Below are positions 4,800 to 12,418 of a stretch of DNA of 23,509 nucleotides, piece by piece. This stretch comes from a virus: IMG/VR virus record IMGVR_UViG_3300024265_000206, positions 1 to 23,509 of that record. One strand, given 5' to 3'. How positions within the stretch are numbered: position 1 is the first letter of the stretch; every line of letters starts with the position of its first letter. Under the pieces are notes generated by a model. That model saw nothing but the letters and a program-made list of their open reading frames with translations, searched no databases and was not told where the DNA came from. A program made the position numbers and the translations under genes.

Positions 4800-6377
4800 A
4801 TGAGTGTTAATTCGATCACGTGGGCGTGTCAGAAACGTTTACAATTGCGTGACGGGATTACGTTTACCATTAAGGATATGCCTTACTTGGTTGACCTGAT
4901 CAACCCTGCTAAGAAGATAATGAACGTCAAGAAGGGTGCCCAGGTTTGTTTGACGACTACGATGTTCATTGACGATATCCATGCGTGTTATCACAAGAAG
5001 TTTCAGCAGGGTATTATGTATATGATGCCTTCGGTGAAATCTGTCGAGAAGTTGTGTAAGGTTTCTTTTGATCCGATCTTTGACCTGAATGTTTTTATAA
5101 AGAAGCGTACAACGTGTAGTAATGCGACGATAAAGACTATTAGCAGTCGTTCAATCGGTTTTGTCGGTGCCCAGCCTAAGACTGTTGGCGGTTCTTCGGT
5201 GAAGGACTCAGATAACTTAAGGTCGTTTCCCTGCGACCGTGTTGACCGTGACGAGGTTGACATAATGGATCAGGACATGGTTTATATGTCCAAACAAAGA
5301 TTGAAGCGTTCGTTGTGGAAACAGGAGCGAAACTTCGGTTCTCCTACTTATCCCGATTATGGGATCGATGCGATGTATGAGAATTCCGATCAGGGCAAAT
5401 GGCAGATAGAATGTCAGTCGTGCGGTAAGTATACTTGTTTGCCGGAGACGTTCCCACAATGTATCTTATTGGTTGGCGGGAGATGGCGCCGGTCGTGTAC
5501 GCACTGCCAGGCGGAGATATTCGTTGCCGATGGGTCGTGGGAGCATGAGTACCCCGATAGGCGTGAGGCGGGGTATTGGGTTGACGGGTTGTTAAGTTCG
5601 TATGCCAATCTTGACGATTATATGTACGATTACAACCATGCTACCGATAAACAAAGAAGCGAGTTTGTACGTTCAACATTGGGTATTGCCACTACCGAGG
5701 CCGAGAACCAATTAACCGAGCAGGACGTTTTGGACAGATGTACCAACCAGCCGATAGATATGTTTTCGTATGGCGAGACTGTTATGGGGGTCGATGTTGG
5801 CAAGACCCTTCACGTAGTGATAGGAATTAGAACTGGAAGGGACACTTACGATATTTGTAATGTTAGTCGTGTTGATTCTTTCGGGGATCTACATCTTTTG
5901 GCCCAGAAAATGAATGTCAGGTTCTGTGTGATAGACGCTATGCCGGAAGACCACAAGACCAAGGAGTTTGCCAAAGAAGAACCTTATGCGGTATACAGGG
6001 CATATTGTTCGGAGCATTACGCTGCGGGAAGACCTAATTGGGACAGCAAGCAAGGTACAGTGAAATCTAACAGGAACGAATGGATGGATAAAGTTCACGA
6101 GGTTGTGGTATCCAAAAAAATTAGAATTCCAAGAAGTTGTCCAGAGACTCAATTGTATTCTGTTTCTATGACCAAGACGGCCAAGAGTGTTATAGAACAT
6201 CCAGAAACGGGAGTAAGAAAACCGAGATGGCTAAAATTAATAGGTTCACCTGGTGATCATTACTATTTATCGACTTTATATTTCTTGTTGGCAGCGTCGA
6301 GGGTGTCACCAAGACGAAGGGATGGACAGGTAGAAAGGCATACAAAACAAAAAACAAGTTTTTCGATGGGAAGATAA
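4800..6377 (+). CDS. terL: terminase large subunit (GpA-like)
   Basis: This is the DNA-packaging motor and nuclease. With the ATG at 4800 the protein has 525 residues and begins MSVNSITWACQKRLQLRDG, as expected for this family; an in-frame GTG at 4776 is an alternative. The ATPase domain shows a Walker-A-like KKGAQVCLTT (about 44-53), where Cys replaces the usual Gly of KGAQVGLT, and an acidic Walker-B-like VDRDEVD (148-154). Cys205/Cys208 and Cys233/Cys236 form a zinc ribbon, common in GpA-type proteins. The C-terminal RNase H-fold nuclease has GVDVG (330-334), CVIDAMPEDH (about 376-385) and GDHYYLS (485-491). The 5' part uses mainly CGT for arginine and T-rich codons, the last fifth mainly AGA/AGG and A-rich codons, which hints at a recombination joint. 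Confident on function; the start is less sure. Confidence 0.88.
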   Translation: MSVNSITWACQKRLQLRDGITFTIKDMPYLVDLINPAKKIMNVKKGAQVCLTTTMFIDDIHACYHKKFQQGIMYMMPSVKSVEKLCKVSFDPIFDLNVFIKKRTTCSNATIKTISSRSIGFVGAQPKTVGGSSVKDSDNLRSFPCDRVDRDEVDIMDQDMVYMSKQRLKRSLWKQERNFGSPTYPDYGIDAMYENSDQGKWQIECQSCGKYTCLPETFPQCILLVGGRWRRSCTHCQAEIFVADGSWEHEYPDRREAGYWVDGLLSSYANLDDYMYDYNHATDKQRSEFVRSTLGIATTEAENQLTEQDVLDRCTNQPIDMFSYGETVMGVDVGKTLHVVIGIRTGRDTYDICNVSRVDSFGDLHLLAQKMNVRFCVIDAMPEDHKTKEFAKEEPYAVYRAYCSEHYAAGRPNWDSKQGTVKSNRNEWMDKVHEVVVSKKIRIPRSCPETQLYSVSMTKTAKSVIEHPETGVRKPRWLKLIGSPGDHYYLSTLYFLLAASRVSPRRRDGQVERHTKQKTSFSMGR

Positions 6378-6408
6378 ATGGAACGAATAACAATGAAAGG
6401 AAATGAAC

Positions 6409-6837
6409 ATGGCAGACGAAAAAGTATTTTGTAGAAAATGTGAAAAAGAAATCCAGATCAACGCGATGAAGAAGTGTTACTGGTGTCCCGATTGCAGGCT
6501 TAGGGACAAAGCCGTTGGCGAGGACGACGTTGTTGAATCGCAGGGCGGGATGACGGTACGGATGGTTAAAGACATCTGCCAGAAGATGATCGATCAGCAG
6601 CTTGGCCCGAAAACACAATTAACCGGGTTAACGGACGAGATTGAAAAAGACTTGAAAGAACCGGAGACACCCGACGATGTTCGTGACGACTGGCGCAAGC
6701 AGGCAAAAGAGCTTGGCATCCCGACCAACCAAGCATCGGGCGGAGCGCGAAAGAAGAAAGATATCATAGCCGATATTCAGGATAGACTAAACGGGAACTC
6801 CAATGTGGACGACCCAGATAAAAGCCCAGTCGAATAG
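6409..6837 (+). CDS. zinc-ribbon and SAP/HeH-like domain protein, 142 aa
   Basis: The ATG at 6409 is preferred over 6403 because GAAAGGAAATGAAC then gives proper spacing. The N-terminus carries a zinc ribbon with Cys8/Cys11 and Cys23/Cys26/Cys29. The C-terminus (Trp95 to Leu127, with AKELGIPTNQASGGARKKKD) has the helix-extended loop-helix pattern of the SAP/HeH group, short modules that usually bind DNA or nucleic-acid-associated proteins. Proteins of this kind are often found in phage head modules, between terminase and portal. A role in packaging or head completion is inferred from position. Confidence 0.65.
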   Translation: MADEKVFCRKCEKEIQINAMKKCYWCPDCRLRDKAVGEDDVVESQGGMTVRMVKDICQKMIDQQLGPKTQLTGLTDEIEKDLKEPETPDDVRDDWRKQAKELGIPTNQASGGARKKKDIIADIQDRLNGNSNVDDPDKSPVE

Positions 6838-6849
6838 GGCGATAACGAG

Positions 6850-6863
6850 CGCGCGAGAGCGCG
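6850..6863 (+). other. GC hairpin with GNRA loop upstream of beta-helix gene
   Basis: CGCGC (6850-6854), loop GAGA (6855-6858) and GCGCG (6859-6863) form a perfect 5-bp stem closed by a stable GNRA-type tetraloop. It ends 19 bases before the ATG at 6882 and just before AAGGAG. No U-tract follows, so it is not a standard terminator; an mRNA processing or stabilising element is possible. Confidence 0.45.
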
Positions 6864-6881
6864 TCATTTAAGGAGCCAATC

Positions 6882-7823
6882 ATGGCAACGTATGCAGCAA
6901 AACTAAGAAGTACAGGTATTGATAACGCCACTGTTAAACTAAACGCAGACGGTCAACTGGTAGCCGGTGGTGCAAGAGAGCCGTTCAGCGCCGCAGGAGG
7001 TTTGATCCCATCGGTTTTCTATGTCGATGGCAATGTGGTAAACTCCGGTGACGGGTTTACATGGGACACCGCTAAGAAGACTTTAGCCGAAGGACTGGCA
7101 GCGGCCCACTTATATCAAACAACGTCGTCTAACAGGGCATGGGCGCATCGAGCTACTGTATATGTTGCCGGTGACGACCTTGACGAAGACTTGACGAAGT
7201 TTGCGGAAAAGACCGACGTTATCGGCGTTGGTAGTGATGATGGTAATAAGGGGCCAAGGATTCTCGGAAATCATGTTCTTGAAGCGGCTACCGAGGATAC
7301 TTATGCTGGATGTCGTTTTATAAACATGACATTCAAACCAGAAGCATCGGGACCGGTTGTTACAATCCCAACAGGCCAGCATGGTATTGAGTTCCACTAT
7401 AGTAAATGGGAATGGGCCGCAGCATCTACGACAGGAATTCTTATCACCGCTTCGCTCGATATGGTTGTTGATAATTGTCGGTTTGTTAAAGGTTCCGGTA
7501 CAGGTTTCTCGACTGGCGCAATTAGTATCGGCGCAGGAGCAGCCAGCCAGACCATTATTACGAATAGTTATATTGACGCAAATGTAGGTATTACGTTAAA
7601 CGCCAGCACGACCGGCGAAGGTATCTTGATACAAAATAATACTGTCATAGCAGTAGGTGTTACGATCGACGACAACTCTGATCTGGCCTACGTGATAGAC
7701 AACAGGTGCATCAGCGAAGGAACTCTTGGCGCAAACTCGTATGATTTTAGTCTTGCAAAGTCTGCTGGTAATATTGTAACCGGTAGTGATAATACTTTAG
7801 ACGTACCAATTAAGGCGGTGTAA
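6882..7823 (+). CDS. right-handed beta-helix protein, 313 aa
   Basis: The ATG follows AAGGAGCCAATC. After an N-terminal segment (MATYAAKLRSTGIDNATVKL) and the motif VFYVDGNVVNSGDG, which resembles the start of phage and secreted parallel beta-helices, the protein shows repeating short strands with Asn/Gly/Thr turns (AGCRFINMTF, MVVDNCRFVKGSG, IITNSYIDANVGI, ILIQNNTVIAVGV, AYVIDNRCISEG). This fits a pectate-lyase-like right-handed parallel beta-helix. No catalytic residues are recognised. It sits between terminase and portal, not with tail genes, so a head fibre or head decoration that binds surfaces is plausible; a tail spike is an alternative. The fold call is fairly firm, the role is not. 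Confidence 0.7.
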   Translation: MATYAAKLRSTGIDNATVKLNADGQLVAGGAREPFSAAGGLIPSVFYVDGNVVNSGDGFTWDTAKKTLAEGLAAAHLYQTTSSNRAWAHRATVYVAGDDLDEDLTKFAEKTDVIGVGSDDGNKGPRILGNHVLEAATEDTYAGCRFINMTFKPEASGPVVTIPTGQHGIEFHYSKWEWAAASTTGILITASLDMVVDNCRFVKGSGTGFSTGAISIGAGAASQTIITNSYIDANVGITLNASTTGEGILIQNNTVIAVGVTIDDNSDLAYVIDNRCISEGTLGANSYDFSLAKSAGNIVTGSDNTLDVPIKAV

Positions 7824-7824
7824 C

Positions 7825-7977
7825 ATGGCTAAAAAAACTAAAAAAGTAAAAGGTTCAACTTCGGGCAGTGTTCAGCGGCAATATCAATGTATGTGCGGCG
7901 AGATATATACAAGGACCAGATTTGAAGAAGATATCTGTCCTTCATGCGGCACAACCGATGGTAAGAGGCTGAGATGA
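7825..7977 (+). CDS. small zinc-ribbon protein, 50 aa
   Basis: The product begins MAKKTKKVKGSTSGSVQRQY and carries Cys22-x-Cys24-Gly and Cys38-x2-Cys41-Gly, a rubredoxin-like zinc knuckle pair. The N-terminus is Lys-rich. AAGGCGGTG precedes the ATG. The stop overlaps the next start (ATGA at 7974-7977). Likely a small nucleic-acid- or protein-binding head accessory; no specific role can be given. Confidence 0.6.
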   Translation: MAKKTKKVKGSTSGSVQRQYQCMCGEIYTRTRFEEDICPSCGTTDGKRLR

Positions 7978-8162
7978 CCCAAAAAGGACCAAGTAAGCCA
8001 AAATTACAGGAACCTGAAAAGACCGAGGACATTCAACGGGTCAAAGAGGATCAATTTAAGGTCGAGCAGCGTGAAAAACGCAGGGCGATCCTTACCGGCG
8101 GCAGGAGAAAGAATATCCTGTCCGGGATACAGACGGTACTTAAACAGAGATTGGGCGACTAA
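7974..8162 (+). CDS. small charged protein preceding the portal, 62 aa
   Basis: A highly charged product (MTQKGPSKPKLQEPEKTEDI...) whose C-terminal half reads RRAILTGGRRKNILSG, then a short helix ending RLGD. Podovirus genomes commonly encode a small protein with a GRR and ILT-like motif just before the portal, and this resembles that group. The N-terminal part is probably a coiled coil or disordered. Both ends overlap neighbours (ATGA at 7974, TAATG at 8160), so it is almost certainly co-translated with the portal. Confidence 0.6.
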   Translation: MTQKGPSKPKLQEPEKTEDIQRVKEDQFKVEQREKRRAILTGGRRKNILSGIQTVLKQRLGD

Positions 8163-9793
8163 TGGCTGTAAGAAAAAAGGCTATAAATACAAACTCAGAC
8201 GTAGAGATGATCCTACAAAGATACGCATCGGCTAAGTCCAAAAAGTCCGAGTCGGATAATCTCCGCGAAGATGCCGGTAAGTATTCATGGCCTACATCAA
8301 GGGATATGTATAAGACCTGCGAACAAAGCGATGGGCTTGAATTTTCTCTCGACGTATTTGATTCTACGACTATTAACGGTTCTTTCAGATTGGCGGCAAA
8401 TATATTCTCATACTTAATGCCGGTAGCTACGGGAACAACGTGGTTTGGCTTTGAAGCGTCAGAATATGAAGATAACAATGACACTGCGATTGCGGAGTGG
8501 CTGTCAAAGGCCACCCGCATCACACACAAGGAAATATGGCGGTCGAACTTCATGCGCGAGATGTTGGCGGCTATAAGGTCTATGGTCGTATTTGGTACGG
8601 GCGTTATATCTGTTGAGAGTGCAAAAAGAACTAAAGAACTGGTATACCGTGCGTACCATGTTGGCGATATATGTTTCCAGGAAAATTCAAAGGGTGTTAT
8701 AGATACGGTGTTCAGGGATATTTGTTACACCGCACGTCAGGCCGTACAGGAGTTTGGTAAAAAGACACCGGCCAAGATCAAAGAAGCGGCGGAAGATGCA
8801 AGCAGGGCCAATAAGAAGTTTGATTTTATTCATTGCGTGCATCCAAACGCCGACTTTAATTCTAAAAAGATAAACTCGTTCAGGTTTAAATCGGTATGGA
8901 TTTACAAAAAGGACAAAGTTGAGGTAAAGACAGAGAACTTTAAATCGAATCCATACTTCGTAATGCGGTTTACGGTCGCTCCGGGCGAACTTTGGGGACG
9001 CGGTCCGATCATCGAGCTTCTTCCTGAGATCAGGATGTTAAACCAGATGCGGGTTGACTATATCGAAGCTTCCGAGCTTGCCAACCATCCACCGATGATA
9101 GTAGAAGACGATGGAGTTATCGGCCAACCGGTCACCGAGGCTCGCGGTGTTATTTACATACGCGCAGGCGCGGAGAAACCCACAGCATGGAATACCGGTG
9201 GAAACCTACCTGTTACCAGACAGGACCTTGAGGATCAACGGGATGTTATCAGAGAAGGGTTATTCCAGAACATCTTCCAGACACTCGAAGGGGTTAAGAA
9301 CGTATCGTCTGCTACCGAGGCGAATATACGCAAACAAGATGGTATGATCATAGTAGCTCCTGTTGTCGGTGCCGTACAAAAAGAAGGGCTTGACCCGATC
9401 ATCGTAAGGTCTTTATCGTTGATACCGGCCAAGAAACTTCCACCGGCTCCGCGTAAGTTTGAGTTTGATATTGTATACCAGGGCAGGCTTGCACTTGCGA
9501 TGAGTGCGCTTACGGCAGATGCGATAGAGTTGTGGATGGCAAAGTGGGCACCTTATGCAACTTTGGGTGTATTCGATAATATAGATATTGACAAGGCTTC
9601 ACGTATCAGTGCATTGGCCGGTTCGGTTCCGGCTGAGGTGCTTGTAGACGAGGAATTAATCAAGGATGAAAGAGCGGAGCGGAAACGTATTGAACTTGAA
9701 ACGATAAACGCTGAGAACGCTAAAAACGCCAGCGTAGCGCTCAAGAACTCAGGCGCTGAAGTTCATCCGACAAGTGTGGCGGCTAATGTATAA
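8162..9793 (+). CDS. portal / head-tail connector protein (T7 gp8-like)
   Basis: The 543-aa protein matches the T7-type head-tail connector family in length and pattern: an N-terminal helical region with W-P-x-x-R (SWPTSRDMY, about residue 42), FDSTTINGSFRLAANIFSYLMP (65-86), a basic centre, the hallmark GELWGRGPIIELLPEIRMLNQM near residue 276, and a C-terminal acidic helical tail. It forms the dodecameric ring at one head vertex through which DNA is packaged and ejected. It is followed by the Bbp19-like, scaffold and capsid genes, as expected for a head module. Its start shares bases with the upstream stop. Very confident. Confidence 0.9.
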   Translation: MAVRKKAINTNSDVEMILQRYASAKSKKSESDNLREDAGKYSWPTSRDMYKTCEQSDGLEFSLDVFDSTTINGSFRLAANIFSYLMPVATGTTWFGFEASEYEDNNDTAIAEWLSKATRITHKEIWRSNFMREMLAAIRSMVVFGTGVISVESAKRTKELVYRAYHVGDICFQENSKGVIDTVFRDICYTARQAVQEFGKKTPAKIKEAAEDASRANKKFDFIHCVHPNADFNSKKINSFRFKSVWIYKKDKVEVKTENFKSNPYFVMRFTVAPGELWGRGPIIELLPEIRMLNQMRVDYIEASELANHPPMIVEDDGVIGQPVTEARGVIYIRAGAEKPTAWNTGGNLPVTRQDLEDQRDVIREGLFQNIFQTLEGVKNVSSATEANIRKQDGMIIVAPVVGAVQKEGLDPIIVRSLSLIPAKKLPPAPRKFEFDIVYQGRLALAMSALTADAIELWMAKWAPYATLGVFDNIDIDKASRISALAGSVPAEVLVDEELIKDERAERKRIELETINAENAKNASVALKNSGAEVHPTSVAANV

Positions 9794-9802
9794 AGGGAAA
9801 TG

Positions 9803-10075
9803 ATGACTGAAAACGACGTAAAAAAGAAACAAAGAGAAGAAGAAGCGGAAAAGTCGGCAGCGGTTGTAAAAGCGGTGCATATTGCTTATGCCACTATATT
9901 CTCTGGCGATAAAGGAAAGTTAGTGCTAGATGATTTAGAGAAGTTTTGCAAAACCGATAATACAATCGTAGCAGCCGGACCAATAGATCCATACAGAGTG
10001 CTGTATAAAAATGGCAAACGAGATGTATGTGATGCAATTAAGAGAATGATTAAGAAAGGAAATGAACATGGTTGA
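9803..10075 (+). CDS. Bbp19-like small structural protein, 90 aa
   Basis: The doublet ATGATG at 9800-9805 follows AAAGGGAA; the second ATG is preferred for spacing. The N-terminal charged coil (KKKQREEEAEKSA) leads into AYATIFSGDKGKLVLDDLEKFCK, then DPYRVLYKNGKRDVCDAIKRMI. The D-L-x-x-F/C ... Y-x-x-G-K-R-D-V pattern is that of the small proteins seen between portal and scaffold or capsid in BPP-1-type and many other phages (Bbp19-like). The molecular role is unknown; a head or packaging accessory is likely. The gene overlaps the scaffold start by 8 bases. Confidence 0.6.
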   Translation: MTENDVKKKQREEEAEKSAAVVKAVHIAYATIFSGDKGKLVLDDLEKFCKTDNTIVAAGPIDPYRVLYKNGKRDVCDAIKRMIKKGNEHG

Positions 10076-10826
10076 TTTTATGAACACAGACGGGACATTC
10101 GGTGATATGTCAACTGCGCCGGAAGCTGTAAGAACATTAGTTGAAAACAAGGGATTCAAAAATGTTGAGGATATCGTACAGATGACTACGAATCTCGAAA
10201 GCATGAAAGGTGCTTGGGCCGATCCTGCCGCTATGAAACTGCCCGACGAACTTTCGCCGGAGAATCTAATTACTATCCACGGTAAATTAGGCGTTCCCGA
10301 AAGTAGAGATGGGTATGTTTACGAAGCACCGGATGGCAAAGAAATACTTGCTAAAGATACATTGGATAAGTTTACGGACTTCGCAAGCGAAAAGAATTTC
10401 TCGAAAGATCAGTTCTCCGGTTCTGTTGATTTCTATAACGATATTCTCACCCAGGCAGAAGCGGCGTTAACCGAATCCGAGACAAAGGCGTTCACCGAAG
10501 CGACGGCGACCCTGAAAACGAAGTGGGATACTGACTTTGAAGCTAACGCAGAGGCGGCGGATGCTTTCAATGTCAAGTCCGGCCTAAGCGAGTTATGGGA
10601 ATTATTCCCCGGCTCGGAGAACCATCCGAAAGTCGTTGAAAAGATGTTCGAACTATCTAAATTGATGGAAGAGGGTACTTTGCCTAATGCTGACCCTGTT
10701 CCCGCTAAAACAAATGAACAAAGGCTAGGAGAGCTTACAAGCGATCCGGCGTATACTAACGCTATGCACCCGGACCACAAGAAGATCATAGCCGAAGTTA
10801 ATAAAATACATGGAATAGCGGGATAA
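10068..10826 (+). CDS. scaffolding / capsid assembly protein (gp9-like)
   Basis: The ATG at 10068 is preferred (GAAAGGAAATGAAC upstream). The 252-aa protein is acidic, helical and lacks Cys, with the typical order: an N-terminal region with VRTLVENKGFKNVEDIVQ and a LGVPESRDGYVYEAP motif (around residues 73-87) common in podovirus capsid assembly proteins, a long Ala/Glu-rich coiled coil, and a C-terminal basic part (PDHKKIIAEVNKIHG) that probably binds the inside of the capsid. Scaffold proteins direct procapsid assembly and leave or are cleaved on packaging. Directly upstream of the major capsid gene, as expected. Confidence 0.8.
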   Translation: MVDFMNTDGTFGDMSTAPEAVRTLVENKGFKNVEDIVQMTTNLESMKGAWADPAAMKLPDELSPENLITIHGKLGVPESRDGYVYEAPDGKEILAKDTLDKFTDFASEKNFSKDQFSGSVDFYNDILTQAEAALTESETKAFTEATATLKTKWDTDFEANAEAADAFNVKSGLSELWELFPGSENHPKVVEKMFELSKLMEEGTLPNADPVPAKTNEQRLGELTSDPAYTNAMHPDHKKIIAEVNKIHGIAG

Positions 10827-10844
10827 CCAGTATGGCCCCGCGAT

Positions 10845-10943
10845 AGTGGTATTCCACTCGTTGACTGAACGTAAAACAGAGTGATTGGCCCGAATAGGAC
10901 AACCTGTTGCGATTAATGAATTTAATTTAACAGGAGTATTATT
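10845..10943 (+). promoter_or_regulatory. structured leader upstream of major capsid gene
   Basis: This 117-base gap holds two hairpins. AGTGG-TATT-CCACT (10845-10858) is a 5-bp stem. CCTGTT (10903-10908) pairs with AACAGG (10929-10934), which overlaps the AGGAG ribosome binding site (10932-10936) of the capsid gene at 10944. The second could damp capsid translation until it is opened. No good promoter was found in the gap. Confidence 0.35.
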
Positions 10944-11876
10944 ATGTCCGATCCTAATTATGAAGATGTATTTGTACTTGCTTATACAAATGGATATTTG
11001 CAAGTACCCCAGGAACGTAAGAACGTTTTTGACGGCCATTTCACGATGTCACCGCTCGAAGGTGAGCAGATGAGATTCGATGATATTGGCACCGGGTCTA
11101 TGACCAAAAAGACCACCAAGTTCTCAAGAGTACAGGTTACCGACAATGAGTTCCGTGCAAGGTGGCTCTTCCCTGAGTTCTACTATGATGCAAAATATGT
11201 AGACAAACAGGATAACATAGCCCAGCACACCGATCCGGCAAGCGCGTATATGCAAAGTATGATATTCGCCCTCGAAAGAGAAAAGATAACCATTGGCCTT
11301 AACGCATTCGACGCTACCGTTACCGGTGGTAAGAATCCGGGCGATACGACTTTCTCGTTCACTAATACAGCGATCAGCAACGCGGCGGGTAGAACTATCG
11401 TACTCGATACGACCAACGATGGAGCCGCCGGTGGAAGCGAGACCGGGCTTACGGTAAACAAGCTTATTCTTATCCGCGAGAAGTTCTCTACTCTCAGTAT
11501 TCCCGATGGGACTCCCATTAAACTTGTAACCAGCTTTAAACAGAAGTCAGATTTGCTTCGTGAAGCTGAGATACAGAGTTGGGATACGTCCGAGGTCAAA
11601 GCATTGGTCAACGGAACTATCAACAAGTATATGGGTATTGAGTTTATCCAGACCAACCAGGTCGTTGAAGGTGCCGCTAACGGTGTTGGCGGACAGGACG
11701 TTTTCGAGTGTTTCGCATGGATTCCAGAAGGTATCGTGATGGCTAACCATCTTAGTCCTAAGTTTAGTGTGGACCGCCTTCCTGAATTGGTTGGCGATAC
11801 ATGGCAGATCAAACTCGACTGGGGTGCAAACGCGATCCGCAGGAACGAAGATATGGTTCTTAAGGTCGAATGTTAA
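10944..11876 (+). CDS. major capsid protein (BPP-1-like, HK97 fold)
   Basis: The 310-aa protein is the right length and position for the capsid, and its pattern resembles the BPP-1 (Bbp17) type: an N-terminal MSDPNYEDVFVLAYTNGYLQ, VFDGHFTMSPLEGEQMRFDD, then FRARWLFPEFYYDAKYVDKQD (about residues 71-91), a Gly/Asn/Thr-rich middle (residues 130-160) that may be an exposed loop, KLILIREKFSTLSIPDGTP and KSDLLREAEIQSWD, and a C-terminal GDTWQIKLDWGANAIRRNED, where the W-G-x-x-x-R element is typical. Coat protein of the icosahedral head. An AGGAG lies upstream; the leader can pair with it. Confidence 0.85.
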   Translation: MSDPNYEDVFVLAYTNGYLQVPQERKNVFDGHFTMSPLEGEQMRFDDIGTGSMTKKTTKFSRVQVTDNEFRARWLFPEFYYDAKYVDKQDNIAQHTDPASAYMQSMIFALEREKITIGLNAFDATVTGGKNPGDTTFSFTNTAISNAAGRTIVLDTTNDGAAGGSETGLTVNKLILIREKFSTLSIPDGTPIKLVTSFKQKSDLLREAEIQSWDTSEVKALVNGTINKYMGIEFIQTNQVVEGAANGVGGQDVFECFAWIPEGIVMANHLSPKFSVDRLPELVGDTWQIKLDWGANAIRRNEDMVLKVEC

Positions 11877-11912
11877 TTCTGAACCTAGAATATTAATTTA
11901 AGGAGATTTAAA

Positions 11913-12359
11913 ATGGCAGCAATAACAACAGCTAACGGCGTTGAACAAACCAAATTCGCCGCAGGCGGTATCGCTAATATGGTCAGCAAGGTGTGGAATA
12001 ACGCACCTATGGTTATGTATGAAAAGTACACACTCCCGTCTACCGATACAGCGGCGGCAGGGTTCGCTATTTCTATGGGCCGAATTCCTATCCATGCGAT
12101 AGTCCTGGGATTTTACTGGACATCAACTGCGATGGGCGCTGCGATGACTGCCGATGTAGCTATCGGCGGAGTAGCGGCAACTACGGCAGAGGCATTTACT
12201 AATATGACATCGGCGACAACTCAGTTTGTAGGCTCTACGGGTGTATTTCCGTATACGCCTTTGACAGCAGATTCACAGGTATTGGTCACTACGGCGGCAC
12301 AGGCATTCGCGCCAAGTGCGACAGTAACGCTTGCAGTGATATATGTAATGGATAAGTAG
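11913..12359 (+). CDS. probable head decoration / cement protein, 148 aa
   Basis: AAGGAG stands 7 bases before the ATG. The protein is small, nearly neutral and rich in Ala, Thr and Met, with repeated beta strands (AIVLGFYWTSTAMGAAMTADVAIGGV, VTLAVIYVMDK) and few charged residues. Directly after the major capsid gene in BPP-1-type and related phages lies a protein of about 140 residues that cements the capsid; this one fits in size, place and composition. I infer a jelly-roll-like decoration protein. It ends the head module just before the hairpin at 12377-12403. No signal peptide. Confidence 0.6.
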   Translation: MAAITTANGVEQTKFAAGGIANMVSKVWNNAPMVMYEKYTLPSTDTAAAGFAISMGRIPIHAIVLGFYWTSTAMGAAMTADVAIGGVAATTAEAFTNMTSATTQFVGSTGVFPYTPLTADSQVLVTTAAQAFAPSATVTLAVIYVMDK

Positions 12360-12403
12360 CATTTCCTTTCTAAAATAGGCGACCTCCATCGTGGGGGTCG
12401 CCT
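12360..12403. terminator. 11-bp hairpin with inverted start-cassette, module boundary
   Basis: AGGCGACCTCC (12377-12387), loop ATCGT and GGGGGTCGCCT (12393-12403) form an 11-bp stem with one G-U pair. On the plus strand no T-tract follows (GAATTGAGG), whereas on the minus strand ATTTT follows. Just left of it, 12360-12375 is an exact inverted copy of TTTTAGAAAGGAAATG found at 4637-4652. It may slow or stop transcription between head and tail genes or protect transcript ends; a terminator is likely but unusual. Confidence 0.45.
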
Positions 12404-12418
12404 GAATTGAGGTGACAG

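Noticed and set aside
11183-11812. Long leftward ORF (209 codons) within the capsid gene
   Set aside because: It is antisense to the well-supported major capsid gene, has a low-complexity shadow-like composition and no ribosome binding site worth noting.
12274-12362. Leftward 29-codon ORF beginning at the inverted start cassette
   Set aside because: A good ribosome binding site precedes it, but the product is antisense to the decoration gene and Cys/Arg-rich; more likely a by-product of the inverted cassette.
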